From: Hexactinellida sp. DTS-2022
Lineage: Eukaryota; Porifera; Hexactinellida
Direction: 5' to 3'
NCBI GenBank assembly: GCA_028753945.1
Contig: JAPNXP010000014.1
Span: forward strand, 4,340,001-4,404,000
DNA: 64,000 nt
Shown: one piece after another, positions 35,454-46,179 of the stretch
Layout: each line of letters starts with the position of its first letter
Position numbering within the stretch: the stretch's first letter is position 1
Program-made: the position numbers and the translations under genes
The notes under the pieces: generated by a model
What the model was told of the DNA's origin: nothing
Database searches by the model: none
What the model saw: only the letters and a program-made list of their open reading frames with translations

Positions 35454-36291
35454 CGCACTTGTGTAATTCGACGTTGACTACTCGGCTGGTTCATAGATCG
35501 TCTCGAACTTGGACAGATTTGAGCGTAATGTCCTCTTCCTCCACACACGTAGCACTTAGCATAGCCAGATTTCTTATTTTCGACAAAGGATCGTCCACCT
35601 ACTCCTCTCTGTACCGCACACGTGATTTCATCAGATGTTACCCCCAACTTTTCGGTAATAACCTTAACCGCTTCATTGATAGCCGCTTGTGAAATGTTTT
35701 TTTCACTCGCTTCTTTATTCGCGGTTTCCGCTTGCAAATTATCTATCGAAATCCTAGAGCTAATAACAGCCACCTCTTCAGAGCTTCGAAGTGACGCCTC
35801 TTCATGCATCCGAATCACTAATTGAGCCCGTTTCATTGCACCCTCGCTTGTTTTGACATCTGGAGATGTGCGAATGTTTTCGTAAACATGTCTGGGCAAT
35901 CCACGAATGAACTGTTCAAATAGGAGCTGTTCTTTGGCCTCTAGGATCATTTCTGGAAAGGCTCTTTTCAGTAGCCTTTTCAGTTCGTAGAGATATTTTT
36001 GAGGAGACTCTCCTGGGTAGATCCGCCGTTCGTGAAATTCACTTAACGAAGTGAATTTAATATCTTCTGGTTTAAACGCTTTTTGTAGAGCAGCTTTAAT
36101 GTTGCCATACTCTCTTTCATCATTCTCAAGAGACTTGTACACTTCAAGTGCCTCTCCCTTCAGGCAAGTTGCTATCATCAGGGCTTTCTTTTGAATTGAC
36201 CATTCGTTGGCCAGAGAACAAATCTCGAAGTGTCCATAAAATCGTCAATATCTCCATTCTCAAATTTGTCAACTTGTACAAACTGAGCCAT
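35333..36291 (-). CDS. Ty3/gypsy Gag with two CCHC zinc knuckles (frame break near N-terminus)
   Basis: ATG at 36291 follows the primer-binding site by about 20 nt. The frame shifts near 36240, after which a 281-residue frame runs on. Features: a capsid-like helical region (about 1-190), then two CX2CX4HX4C knuckles (CYVCGGRGHYAQIC and CYNCNQLGHIMRYC) that bind RNA during packaging. Gag ends inside the start of Pol, which is in another frame (overlap 35333-35453), as expected for programmed frameshifting. The early frame break would stop this copy making full Gag unless it is an assembly error. Confidence 0.85.
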
Positions 36292-36653
36292 ATTTAAATT
36301 ACAACCACTCTCTGCTACCAATATAACAGTATAGTATAGAAATAGAATAGTTTAATAACAGTTACTTAACGATATTTACAGGTTTCCTATTATGTAGTCT
36401 ACGAGTATAATAACTGATCTGGTTGCTTAACAATTTACAATTATGAATATTGCTATAGTTATAACGAAATGGAGATTCCCCCCAGAGCACTAAATGCATT
36501 AATTATTATCCGCTTATAACGAATATTCGGATATAACGAAGGAATTTACAGGTCCCAAGCACTTCGTTATAACGAGAGTTTACTAAAAATATTATATGCT
36601 AATAGAGAAATATTGCTATTAGGCGAACACATGTATAAAACCTTGTTTCTCAC

Positions 36654-36947
36654 CTAAGAATAAAGTTGAGTAGAAAGGTAGGTTCCGAGATACGAATTCA
36701 AACCATTTAGGATCTAACTGTTGGTTAGTAGCGTGACCAGATTTAGCTTGTTTGCCGCTATCCTCATATCTCCAAGGCTGTATATGAGTTAACCACAGTT
36801 CTAATAGCATTCGAAACGAAGGTTCCTGTGGCCAGTGAGCTAAGCAGTAGCGAAGGAACTGAAATAACGGCTGTCTAAGAATGGCGTATGAAAGAGAGTT
36901 TGTGTCTGAGTGTGCATAGGGGGTACGGCTGTCCAGAAATGGAGATG
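36654..36947 (-). pseudogene. SMPD4: SMPD4-like exon 3
   Basis: Contains AHWPQEPSFR and THIQPWRYEDSG; phase 1 at both ends, donor GTGAGA at 36653-36648. Confidence 0.75.
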
Positions 36948-37029
36948 CTTACAGAGACTACGGCAAAACCTAGCGTGCGCATCTGTCATGAAGTGACATA
37001 GGCGTAGCACGCGGTCCGGCAGGTCTGGC

Positions 37030-37105
37030 CATGGCCGGACCACTTTTCATTTATTCTACTATATTATATAGGAGGGTCCGGTTTTGGCCGGACCACTTTA
37101 ACTGT
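37030..37105. repeat. GGCCGGACCACTTT direct repeat
   Basis: Two copies of 'ggccggaccacttt' 60 bp apart, between SMPD4-like exons 2 and 3. Confidence 0.6.
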
Positions 37106-37281
37106 TTGACCGGAGAGTTTTTAGAGCCGTGCGACGCCCGTGAGTGAGTGTGTTGTTGCACTCCTCGTCCTATAGGGTAGGGTATGATATTGAAATAATA
37201 CTCAAGTTGTTAAAATTTCCAACTTTATATTGACACTCAAATGTTGAGCATGCAAAAATAAGTTTTTCAAAATTCCAAATA

Positions 37282-37383
37282 TAGTCGACTCCGATTAATA
37301 GAGTCACCTCAGGACCAGGTTGCCTTGACCCCATTTAGCGGAGAAATCTACTAACCGGTGGCTCTATTAAGCGGAGTCGACTG
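37282..37383. mobile_element. pogo-like MITE, 'TTAATAGAGTCACC' family, copy 3
   Basis: 102-bp member with termini TAGTCGACTCCGATTAATAG and TTAAGCGGAGTCGACTG between TA dinucleotides; internally deleted relative to the copies at 2086 and 31073. Confidence 0.75.
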
Positions 37384-37440
37384 TAATTACAGATTTCCTT
37401 TACACAGTATAAACTAACCATGTATAAGTAGATTACTTAC

Positions 37441-37678
37441 CAAAGAAGTTTTCCATCGGGCTAGAAGACTCCACTTGTCGCAACCAAAATTCAACTAACG
37501 TTTCAAGGAACTTATTCCCAGTACCAGCCTCCCTGACAACCTGTGTGCCCACAGGAATGTTCTTATAAGGAGAGTCGGTTAGCATGTCTAAGTTAAGCAG
37601 AGAAGAACTATTTCTTCTCTTCACAAACTCCGGCGATGGAGAATCGGAGATATACGAATAGAACTGAGTTTCGGTGGA
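37441..37678 (-). pseudogene. SMPD4: SMPD4-like exon 2
   Basis: Begins after 'ttctacag' (41-nt intron 37679-37719) and ends at a strong GTAAGT donor. Includes FVKRRNSSS and FLETLVEFWL. Confidence 0.7.
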
Positions 37679-37719
37679 CTGTAGAACTTAGTGTGCGATG
37701 GATTTGGGCTGTTTTTAAC

Positions 37720-38300
37720 CTGCAGTAATGGCAGGAAATGGTGCAGATATGAGTCTAGTGTTGCCGTGTAGAGACATGTGGATATGGATTCCCAAATACA
37801 AGGTGAACTCGGGGTTGGGTTAATGTGTTTAATGTGTTGAGAATAAATCAGGAAATATGCGAAATGGAAAAAGAAGAAATCGAAAGCTCGCTGTTGAAGT
37901 TGAGACGGGAGAGTGGCAGGGGCCCTAGGAGGCAATTTATCGCTGTAGAAATCGGGAGTGAATTTAACAGGAGATATTATACTGGCTTGAGAAGGGGGAG
38001 GTAAGCATGTTAATGGAAATTCGTAGTATAAGTTCGCTTGTTCAAGTTTGCATGTGAGATTGAATAGTAGCCCCTAGGGCTCAATAAAGCCACTGACTAT
38101 CCTGTATGTAACGGGATCTGATGTGGGCGTGAGTAGTGTTAAGCCCCAACCCTTAGTCTGGTCATAACCGAATATGTTAGCTAGAATGGCAGGGAAAGCT
38201 TAATGTTGTTCCCGTAAGGCAGCTTGTAAGAAGAATTTAGTTAGAGACTCGATTCTATCTGAAATATAGTCTTGTGATAGGATCTGTGTATGTTGTGGTT
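37720..38300 (-). pseudogene. SMPD4: SMPD4-like exon 1 (two in-frame stops)
   Basis: The frame from about 38300 to the donor GTTAAA at 37719 includes the FPAILANIFG, GW and PVTYRIV segments that align with the SMPD4 N-terminus on both sides of TAA 38200-38202 and TAG 38074-38076. The 5' limit is unclear; ATG at 38320-38318 is in another frame. Confidence 0.65.
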
Positions 38301-38421
38301 GGGAGATGTAGTAGTTGCATTAGAGAACATTTGATAAACTAGCTTATGTTGTAATACCGACAATTCTATGAGATAATGTTATTTATTCATGTATAGAAAT
38401 GTCGGTATACGGTTTATACTA

Positions 38422-38571
38422 CAGTCGAAACAGGTTTTTTCTAACTAACTATTTATTCTAAATGTGAAAGAAATTCCAATTTTGTTTTATTTTCAATCGG
38501 TTTATTCTACCTATCGGATTTCTTACTTTATTTCCATGCAAAGAATTGGTTAGAAAAACCGGTTTTGACTG
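38422..38571. mobile_element. pogo-like MITE (CAGTCGAAACAGGTTTTTTC)
   Basis: Termini CAGTCGAAACAGGTTTTTTC and GAAAAACCGGTTTTGACTG between TA dinucleotides. It lies just upstream of the SMPD4-like locus. Confidence 0.75.
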
Positions 38572-38799
38572 TATTGTTGTATTGAGTAACTACAACAGAA
38601 TATGTGGAGAAGTAGAAATTGTGATGGATAAATATCAAAAGATTTATATTCAAAAATTTACAAATCAAAGAATCGATTAGGATGACATTGGATGGGTCTG
38701 TTATATACTCAAATTATGAACTTATGATTCAAGACAACAAATATTTATTCAATTAACAACAACAACAACAACAACATTTAATAATTAAGTACAATTAAT

Positions 38800-39933
38800 T
38801 TAATATCTGTTATAAACACTTTCATGGTACTGTGTTATGATGGGCTTGATGTAGCTGTTTATATTTTCCATCTTTTGCTTGTCTCTGTATGACTTGTAAA
38901 CAACAACAACAAATATATACAAATAGTTAACAGCAAACAATACTTTACTGAGGAATACTGAAGGCAGGAATACATACACTGCCATGGATTGTGTGAACAA
39001 ATATATTACATTCTGAATATGGAGAGGAATTGGTAAATGATCCAAAAATGAAGCGATCGGAGTAAATATATTCGATAATCCGAAAGTATAAAAGAAGAGT
39101 GCAATCGCTACCAAAGTGGTTGCAACCTGGAAATGTACTCGGAGATATTTGCTGTCGAGATAGGCCTTCTTGTCGAAGTAAAATAATCGGATTTCTTTTT
39201 CACGGCTTTTCAGATGCAAATAGAACTTTCGGGACAAATAAAGAAATTGAATATAGTCAAAAATAAAGATGAATATTCTCAACATTTCGAAGAGACTTAC
39301 CAAGATCCATTGGTAATCGCTTGAGAAAAAGTGATTAATAATAATATTGAGAACCAGAATCAACAAGGTCTTTACTATTATGTAAACTGTCCACCGAATT
39401 AAAGTATATTTATAATCGTATTTCCTGTAGGCGAGCCATAAGAAAGTCATCAGAAAAGAAAGCACAGGGACAACTGCAAATCTTATAGTGAATAGTAACC
39501 AAAAAGTTTTACTTGAGAGCGCAGATATGAAAGGGAAAATGGTTTGGTTTTCCACATCAAATATAAATACCCAATAAGGAAGAAGGTATATGACTACACT
39601 CATATTTTGCACAAATTCTAAAACTAGAATTACAATTATGAAATTATTGACGACGCATTTTATTTTAAGATTTTTAACATGATTCTTATAAGATTGTTTT
39701 ATTAGCATTTCCTGTGGAACCCTCTTAATCTCCTGATACAGTTTGTACCTTCTCCGTACGTAGTACACCAATGCAAATAAAGTCAGTAGACAGAATGGGA
39801 TAGGGACTAAGGAAAACACGAGGGTTTCTATATTTCCAACGGTCGATAGGATATTTTCATATTTGTACATGGACATGATGATAATGCGATTGTTTGATAT
39901 GCTGGTATAAATATATTGAGAGAGATCCAACAT
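38800..39933 (-). CDS. Multi-pass membrane protein, seven predicted helices, unknown family
   Basis: Intact 377-residue intronless ORF from ATG 39933. I see about seven strongly hydrophobic stretches: near residues 35-58, 95-118, 143-163, 183-205, 210-232, 265-290 and 310-350. Charged loops separate them, with a basic first cytosolic loop (RRRYKLYQEIKR) and a hydrophilic C-terminus. The pattern would fit an intronless seven-helix receptor, but I see no DRY, NPxxY or other class motif, so the receptor function is a guess. A decayed copy of its 5' end lies about 0.4 kb upstream (40345-40470), which suggests a local family. Nothing in the sequence shows its regulation. Confidence 0.6.
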   Translation of the reverse strand: MLDLSQYIYTSISNNRIIIMSMYKYENILSTVGNIETLVFSLVPIPFCLLTLFALVYYVRRRYKLYQEIKRVPQEMLIKQSYKNHVKNLKIKCVVNNFIIVILVLEFVQNMSVVIYLLPYWVFIFDVENQTIFPFISALSSKTFWLLFTIRFAVVPVLSFLMTFLWLAYRKYDYKYTLIRWTVYIIVKTLLILVLNIIINHFFSSDYQWILVSLFEMLRIFIFIFDYIQFLYLSRKFYLHLKSREKEIRLFYFDKKAYLDSKYLRVHFQVATTLVAIALFFYTFGLSNIFTPIASFLDHLPIPLHIQNVIYLFTQSMAVYVFLPSVFLSKVLFAVNYLYIFVVVVYKSYRDKQKMENINSYIKPIITQYHESVYNRY

Positions 39934-40344
39934 TTATATACTCAAGGAACATCACCTGATTACAAGTGTGTTTCTATATAATATTCTCATGGAGAAACTA
40001 TTATGCCTCATGAAGAATGTAATTACCTACATAATAACCAGAAAACCAATAAATTGTCTGAATTGCATATCTACATATTTATTTTATTTTATCTACATGC
40101 CACATAACTTTACCATATGTTGGATAGCAAGTTAGTTGGGAAAATACCTAACGATTGCAGGTTTATGTGTAATGTGGACAATTTATTGTGTGCCAAAATA
40201 ATTAGATTACTTACTAACCAGAAACGTAACCATCTTTTGCATTATTTGCATTTTAATAGAATATTGGAATCCCAACTTGGAACTATACCTAAAGCAGTTT
40301 ACACACATCATAATGCAAATCATCCTTACAAAAAAGGATGTCAT

Positions 40345-40470
40345 TAATCACACGATGATAAACCGATTGTCTGATATGCTGGTTTAATACATTTAGAGAT
40401 CCAATATTTATATGCTCGGAAGTCGGAACATCAACTGATTACGTACTGAAAGTAGTGTACATACATAATC
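40345..40470 (-). pseudogene. Decayed duplicate of the 5' end of the 38800-39933 gene
   Basis: This stretch matches 39875-39965 with gaps: both contain 'cgattgt(t/c)tgatatgctggt' and 'gagatccaa(c/t)atttatat'. The duplicated part covers the start codon region and 5' flank; the rest of the copy is gone or unrecognisable. Confidence 0.6.
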
Positions 40471-40741
40471 TTCGTAGAAATTAGTTCAAAAGTACGAAGT
40501 ATTGGATGATCTTAGTGGAAAATAAAGTCTACTATATCAGCTCTGTTGATGCTTGAAAGTATTAATTACGAATTAGCTAATTGACTAATCAAGTTAACCA
40601 AAACCTATTATATTTAGTCCTCACCACTACGAACTAATACTCTGTATTAGTCGATATTTCTAGTTAGAAAGATGATAAGATGGCCAGAGTATCAAAGTGT
40701 TGTCAATTAAGATATATCTAAAATCGATAAATCTAAAATTA

Positions 40742-40844
40742 TAGCATGTGCCGACCACACATGTTATTCTTCATGGAGGTATTATTTCTACAACATATAG
40801 TTCTTCCATTAATTAGGAATAACACATGTGGCACGGCTGTAGTT
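40742..40844. repeat. Inverted repeat (CATGTGCCGACC...)
   Basis: 'acacatgttattcttcatgga' pairs with 'ttccattaattaggaataacacatgtg'. It resembles the 'tgtgccgac' hairpins at 46180 and 46436. Confidence 0.55.
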
Positions 40845-41104
40845 AATGATCACATCGCAAAATATTTGACAATCGCTAAATACAAAATATTTAACATCCC
40901 TAGACATAATACAAAAATTATTATTTTCAGACATTAAGGATATTAGGTGCCTCAATCTAGCCCTGGAAGAAACATTAAAGTAATTAAATTATTAGTCCCA
41001 CATAATATATAAAATATACTCTATTTCAATTAATTCATATCAACAATATAACTTATTATGTAGCTGTGAAAATACAATTATAACAAGAATAATCAAAATG
41101 GATC

Positions 41105-42839
41105 TCAATCTTCCCATGCATTCTCTGCTTGCATTATAGGAGAATCTAAATCTATAGAATCATATGTATCAACTAGTTTGCTTTTAGGATTTGTAATGAT
41201 CTGACTCAGTTCGAGAAGAGTTGTTTTGTGAATTTTGATGTCATCTTCTGTTTCCAATGTAAATTCTGTGTCTGTTAATTCAGATTCAGTTAAGCCATTC
41301 TCTGTGTGGCCTAAGTAAAGTCTAGGTTTCTTAATTTCAGAAAATAATTTAGTTTCATTAACGGTTTTCGAATGAAAATATTCCATAGCAGGTTCTGGTC
41401 TTGTTTCATTCTGAAAAAAATCCACTGAATCGTTCTCAGTTGAAAATTGGTTGTTATATCCATTTTGCTGAGGTTCCTCTATTCTATTGGCTCAGCATTT
41501 ATGTTAGATTTATCATCTACTTTATCAAGCGGTATAAGTAACTGATAATCTCTAGGTCGTGTGTCTGTGAATATAACTGTGGCTTCTTTGCCTGTTTCCC
41601 CTTTAACTCCTATATAGCTAGTGAGTCCACCCAACGCGAAAAATGTCAGTTTAGCAAGTTCTTCCCTCGAATCTCGCAACCCTAGCAATACTTCCGAATT
41701 TATTTGTGTCTGTTGTTGATAAGAAAATAAATATATATAGTATTTGAAGAATTCTAGGAGTGTCAGTCAAAAATGCAACTCGTTTTTTAGCGAACAATCG
41801 CATTAACAGACGGAATCATGAACAGTTTGAATGTACCTTCAGAAATCAACGCATTCTGAGCAAAAAACTGGTATTTGGACTGTTCTTTTGCAAACTTTTT
41901 AGACAATGGTATCAAAAGATATGGGATAACATTATGTTTTACGAACGCTTCAGTGTACAGATGTGATGTGAAAATGAGAGGTGCGATTCTGAATGCTAAA
42001 ACACACTCTTCAAGCTTTGACATTCGAGATGGTAGCGATTCAATAAACAATAATTTTGCTTGATGATCCAACAATGAAATGTTAGTGAGGGTTTCTACAG
42101 TATCTGTAGTTATACTATTCAACACATCATGACTTAATATTCCATCAAAACTCAACTCAAACCAGTTTGTTTCTAACCAATCCAATAATTCTTCCAGAGG
42201 AGAATGGAACTTAGTTGCCTCAATGACGTCATTAACAAATTGCTTATATAACCATACATCTATGGTAATAGCATCAGTCAGCTCAATTTCATTCTCATTT
42301 AACTCAACTTTCAATAAACTGAATTTCTCCATGGATAACAGTTCATTAATTATTGTGGTGCCTAGTTTACGAGTTAAGGCGAATCCTCCCAACATCCAAC
42401 AACCGTTAAATGTGTCAATAGACACCTCTCCAACACTCAACCCAATATGACAAGCTTTGACAGATGTATGCAAGAAATTAACTGCAGTAGCAATTTCACG
42501 AAGACCCTGTATTAAATGCTGTTTCGAACATTTAGGGATAAACTGAACGAGTGAAACGACAGGTGAAGTTCTTAATTCAAGTTTTTCACTGTGCAAGCAA
42601 TTCGATCCTGTGTATTTAATGATATTAGGATGTCGGATAGTTTGTATATAATTAATGTAATTAAGAGTTTCCTGCCATGTTTGAGTTGAGTTAAAATTGT
42701 GTGAAAATACTGTCTCGGGTTTATTAGTTAATTCCGATTTAGTTTGTGTGTAGGATTCCCAAGTAGACCCGGTTAGTATTGTAGATTCTATTGGCTGATT
42801 AGTTATAGGCTTTTTGCGAACGGAGTTCTCTTGGCCCAT
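41105..42839 (-). pseudogene. SCYL3: SCYL3-like pseudokinase (PACE-1), frame break in the C-terminal part
   Basis: SCYL proteins are catalytically dead kinases with HEAT repeats that act in Golgi/COPI trafficking; SCYL3 also binds ezrin. The first part (42839 to about 41814) starts MGQENS, an N-myristoylation signal as in SCYL3, then a kinase-like fold with RHPNIIKYTG and HIGLSVGEVSID in place of the HRD loop, then alpha-helical repeats. A second exon from 41709 contains EVLLGLRDSREELAKLTFFAL, highly typical of SCYL HEAT repeats, and a low-complexity acidic tail ending AENAWED. About 35 expected residues between exons are missing, and the frame closes at TAG 41479 while the tail continues in another frame to 41105. 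It may be damaged or contain a short unrecognised intron. Confidence 0.65.
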
Positions 42840-43525
42840 GTAATATAATAATTTAACACCTAATGTAAATATATTATTTTAAACCCAAATGTACATAATA
42901 CCCAGATAAGGAAGAAATTTGGAATTCATGTCGCTTGTTTACAATTAATTATACCGTAAACAACTATTTTGAAACTATTTTGAGCTTTTTGTACTGTTTG
43001 ATAAGATCTTTTTCCGTATGTCGTTACATTTATAAGCATTAAATCCAACATACACGATATAACTTTTTTCTTTGTTTGTGCAGTATGTAGCATGAAACTA
43101 AAAACTGTTAAATTTCCATTTTTCATGTAACAAGTTTACTTTCAACAAAGTTGCGACATGTAGCAACTTTGTTGTATTGGTAAGATGGGCTTTAGCTTTT
43201 AGGCTTTTGGCTTATAACATATTAATAAGATACAAATTATTTTGAATACTAAGAAGAGATACAATATTTATAACTCACCTAACGAAGATATTATTAATAC
43301 GAAATAACAACATACTCTGAAAGTTATTCTATAAGATATTATGTATTAAGCTCCTATTCAAATTGGAATCAGTATACTATACACTAACCATATAAACTCT
43401 AAACTAACATACAAATTAATTCCAAATACTAATGAGTCTGTAGGGTACAGTATAAACTTCAAAGATAGACTCATTTAATCCTCTTTGTGATCGTATAAAA
43501 ATACTTTGTGATGTAAAGATTTGTC
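42840..43525. other. Intergenic, with a 12-bp perfect hairpin at 43143-43174
   Basis: 'caacaaagttgc' and 'gcaactttgttg' are separated by 8 nt. Otherwise AT-rich sequence with no gene recognised. Confidence 0.5.
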
Positions 43526-43635
43526 CTATACGAAAGTTCTAGAAAGTTTTTGGTATAACTTTTCGAGCCGAAGCTGGCACATTACGAGGTGAGGAAGCAT
43601 TTGGTGAATCTGTGTTGGGTGAAATCGGTGATGTC

Positions 43636-43681
<46 letters not shown>

Positions 43682-44897
43682 ATAGGTGACGAAGTACTGA
43701 TGATATTTGGTGTTATTGGTGAATGCTGTAGTTGTTGTTGGTTGGGGGGGAGATAATTGCTGAGGCAAAATTGAGTATTGTGGTGGCCTACTGTTAGGGA
43801 TCGATTGTGGGTAATTATGTTGGGAAACTGGGCCAATTATACTGACGTATGAAGGCGCCAGATCTTGGCTTAATGTCTGACGCATTACGGGATACATGCT
43901 TTGGGGAAAAGGAGGAATATTGTGAGGGTAACGCATTTCGTTCAATGGAATGGATGGGTTTTGAGGCAACATTGGGCGAGACCCTGGTATAATCTGTTGG
44001 GTGGAATTAGACGCCAAATGAGGGATAACTTATGAATAGGATTAGGCGGGATTTGGGGATTTCGAATAAAATTAGGCGGCATTTGAGGGTTTCGAATTAC
44101 ATTAGAAGCCATTATTGGATTTTGAACAGGAATAGAAGCCATTATGGGATTTTGTATAGAATTATGTGGCATTTGAGGATTTGAATAGGAATTTGTGGCT
44201 TTTGAGGATTTTGTATAAGTTTAAGTGGGATTTGAGGATTTTGGACAAAATTAGGTGGCATTTGATTAGCATTCAAGTAAATCGGTCTAGCACCAATAGG
44301 TGTAGTATCCAGTGTATTACTGTGGGATTTAGCTATTGGCAAAGGTTGCGTTTGGAAGCCAGTGGGCAGAGAAAGTCTCGGGGGAATCGAGAAATTAGGA
44401 TCCTCTTGATCCCTAGCAGATAGAATCCAGCCTAAACATACGGGTTACATACCTGTCTTAAGTGTATGGTTATAGAGACTATCAAATCTAATAGAGTAGA
44501 ATGTGAATCAGCCCATTTAAAGAAAGGCGAGTATAAGTTATCACTTTGCCTAGTTTAGTGTCTAGAAATGGTTCGAAATAAATTTCTGGGAAATTAGTTT
44601 GAGTAAATTTTACAATTGTGCTGTGATGGAAAGTTTTTTTCAATCCAAACTGTTAAAGCACCTGTTATACATAGCTGGTCAGTGATGGGTGTAATTGTAA
44701 CTTTCCCATGCAATTTTATAAGTTCGTCTCTATTGCCTCTACGTTTCAATTACAGCTAATGAGAGTTCTAATGAGTTATATGACGTCATTAATTGGATAG
44801 CGTGTTCTACTACAGTATCAGGATTTGTGTAGTTTAGTTCTTTCAGTTTCTTTTGACAGGAATTAACTGCTGACTCTTCGTTACTCTTAACGCTCAT
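43526..44897 (-). pseudogene. TSG101-like UEV domain plus Pro/Gln-rich region, frame breaks
   Basis: From ATG 44897, pieces in changing frames resemble a ubiquitin-E2-variant domain as in the ESCRT-I subunit TSG101/Vps23: an N-terminal helix (LKELNYTNPDTVVEHAIQLM), then RDELIKLHGKVTI and ALTVWIEK strands, then LYSPFFKWADSHSTLLDLI near the end of the fold. Frame changes occur near 44753 and 44585. A probable short intron (donor GTATGT at about 44456, acceptor TAG) leads into a Pro-rich region with repeated 'PPNFIRNPQ' (44000-44270) and a CAA/AAC run at 43637-43682 whose reading frame I cannot decide (Gln, Thr or Asn). No coiled coil or steadiness box is seen. Identification rests on recalled family patterns, so it is tentative. 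Confidence 0.4.
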
Positions 44898-45101
44898 TCT
44901 AAATATATTAATAATTAATGGTACTTTCTATGTATAAATATTCATAGTGCTTTGTAGAAAATATTGGTGTTCGCCAAATAGCAATATGGTATATTGTTTA
45001 TTATCAAGTTATTTCAGTCTTAAATAAAATATAATTAAGGAATTTGTTTGGCTTAACTAAATTCACTGTGGATAATATTGACAAAATAAATAAATTTTTA
45101 C

Positions 45102-45209
45102 TGTGCCGACTATACTATAGTATAGTGGCCCAGTATTGGAATCACTGCCTTTATTATCGATATTATTACTGTGCCGACTATACTATAGTATAGTGGCCCA
45201 GTATTGGTC
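45102..45209. repeat. Direct repeat containing the palindrome TATACTATAGTATA
   Basis: Two identical ~40-bp copies, 68 bp apart start to start, each 'gtgccgactatactatagta' onward to 'cccagtattgg'. Confidence 0.85.
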
Positions 45210-46179
45210 TTAGTGCTTTGGTATATTATTTTTTATCCGCTGCTCATCCACATAACAGAGCATAATTAACTAAGAACTGAAATTTTCAGGATAAGTGTCT
45301 CATGGGTTACAGATGTGCACCTGGGGTCACGATTTTTTATCACATTTTTTTGGACACATTTTTGCACCTGTTTAATATTGAAACAGGAACAATAAATAGT
45401 ACCCGAAAATTAAATTTATTTGCATTCTATAGAGAATTAAATTCTACACCTTTTCACAGTGCACGAATTTTCAAATTGTACTTAGTTTGTGCCACAATTG
45501 AGTTGCAAGTTTCCTTTGTTTACTAGCACTTCAGTTCAATTGAAAGTGTTAAATCTAATTCTATTGTTGCAACTCGTTATTATTATATTGATTCAACTTG
45601 TGAGATCGAGTAGGCTTCTAATTTCCAATTGAAAAAAAAGATTATTTATTTCATAACAACGACAGATTATGTGATTATATTTACTTCTGCGAGAATATTA
45701 TTGCACTGTTAATATACTGACCTAATTAATTAAACTTAATAAATATAAGTTGACATTGAAATTGGTGTTAAATTATTAATAATTATTTATTCTAATTAAT
45801 TAAATATCATAAATCTCAGAGATCATAGAAGATAGAAACAAACTTTCAATTTATCAATTGGTCCTTATGGCACGTGCCACCTATACAAGTGGGTCTTGAC
45901 ACCTTGAGGTGATGATGACATCGCTAAAAAAATGTGTTTTTACAATTTTGTTAATTCGATATTTAAAATGGGTTAGTTGATGTTGGGTGATGACCCAACA
46001 CTCACATAAAAAATGCTGAGTCATCAGCTATTATATTCTACTCATACTTGAATATCTCTAAAATGAAGTGAACTAAGTGGAAACTTCCACCACTCTAAGG
46101 GTCGATGCCTTCTGTAACACCTTTTTGAAATAATTTAACACCTTCATAGTGATGATGACAATGCGAAAAAAATAATCCA

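Larger units (their letters stand above)
31501..36457 (-). mobile_element. Ty3/gypsy retrotransposon, near-complete, recent
   Basis: 4957 bp with 136-bp LTRs (36322-36457 upstream, 31501-31636 downstream on the minus strand) that differ at one position by eye, and a 4-bp GTTA target duplication. A primer-binding site (36310-36320, TGGTAGCAGAG on the minus strand) follows the 5' LTR after one base and matches the 3' end of initiator tRNA-Met. The polypurine tract (31637-31650) abuts the 3' LTR. The short LTRs and near identity indicate recent insertion. Confidence 0.92.
31485..36585. mobile_element. pogo-like MITE of the 'GTTATAACGAAG' family, split by a Ty3/gypsy element
   Basis: The left piece (31485-31500) begins CAGTAAACTACCGTTA. 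The right piece (36458-36585) continues GTTATAACGAAATGG and ends with the complementary terminus AACGAGAGTTTACT. The 4-nt GTTA is duplicated around the retroelement, so the two MITE halves join exactly across it. Confidence 0.75.
28940..38300 (-). pseudogene. SMPD4: SMPD4-like gene (neutral sphingomyelinase 3 family) with three in-frame stops
   Basis: Five exons resemble SMPD4 (nSMase3), an ER/nuclear-envelope protein linked to sphingomyelin turnover and nuclear-pore assembly: about 38300-37720, 37678-37441, 36947-36654, 31032-30767 and 29737-28940. Family landmarks seen: GW..L..L..PV.Y.IV near the N-terminus, YEFPLTCLPPP, LAHWPQEPSFR...HIQPWRY, RVTRVFSQPGLPDMI, and a C-terminal RLRINL segment leading into two membrane helices. 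Splice phases agree at every junction (0, 1, 1, 0), one intron being only 41 nt. Yet TAA at 38200-38202 and TAG at 38074-38076 and 29546-29548 interrupt homologous sequence in frame. No in-frame ATG is found, so the 5' end is uncertain. A Ty3/gypsy element fills intron 3. Probably a recent pseudogene or non-functional allele. Confidence 0.75.

Noticed and set aside
28940..38300. Stop-codon reassignment (TAA/TAG as sense) to explain the SMPD4-like stops
   Set aside because: CCT6, PP1, the MRH gene and both Pol proteins end at TAA/TAG exactly where family members end, so the standard code holds.
43637..43682. Poly-Gln tract as definite coding sequence
   Set aside because: The CAA/AAC/ACA run is open in all three frames (Gln, Asn, Thr) and the surrounding frame is unclear.
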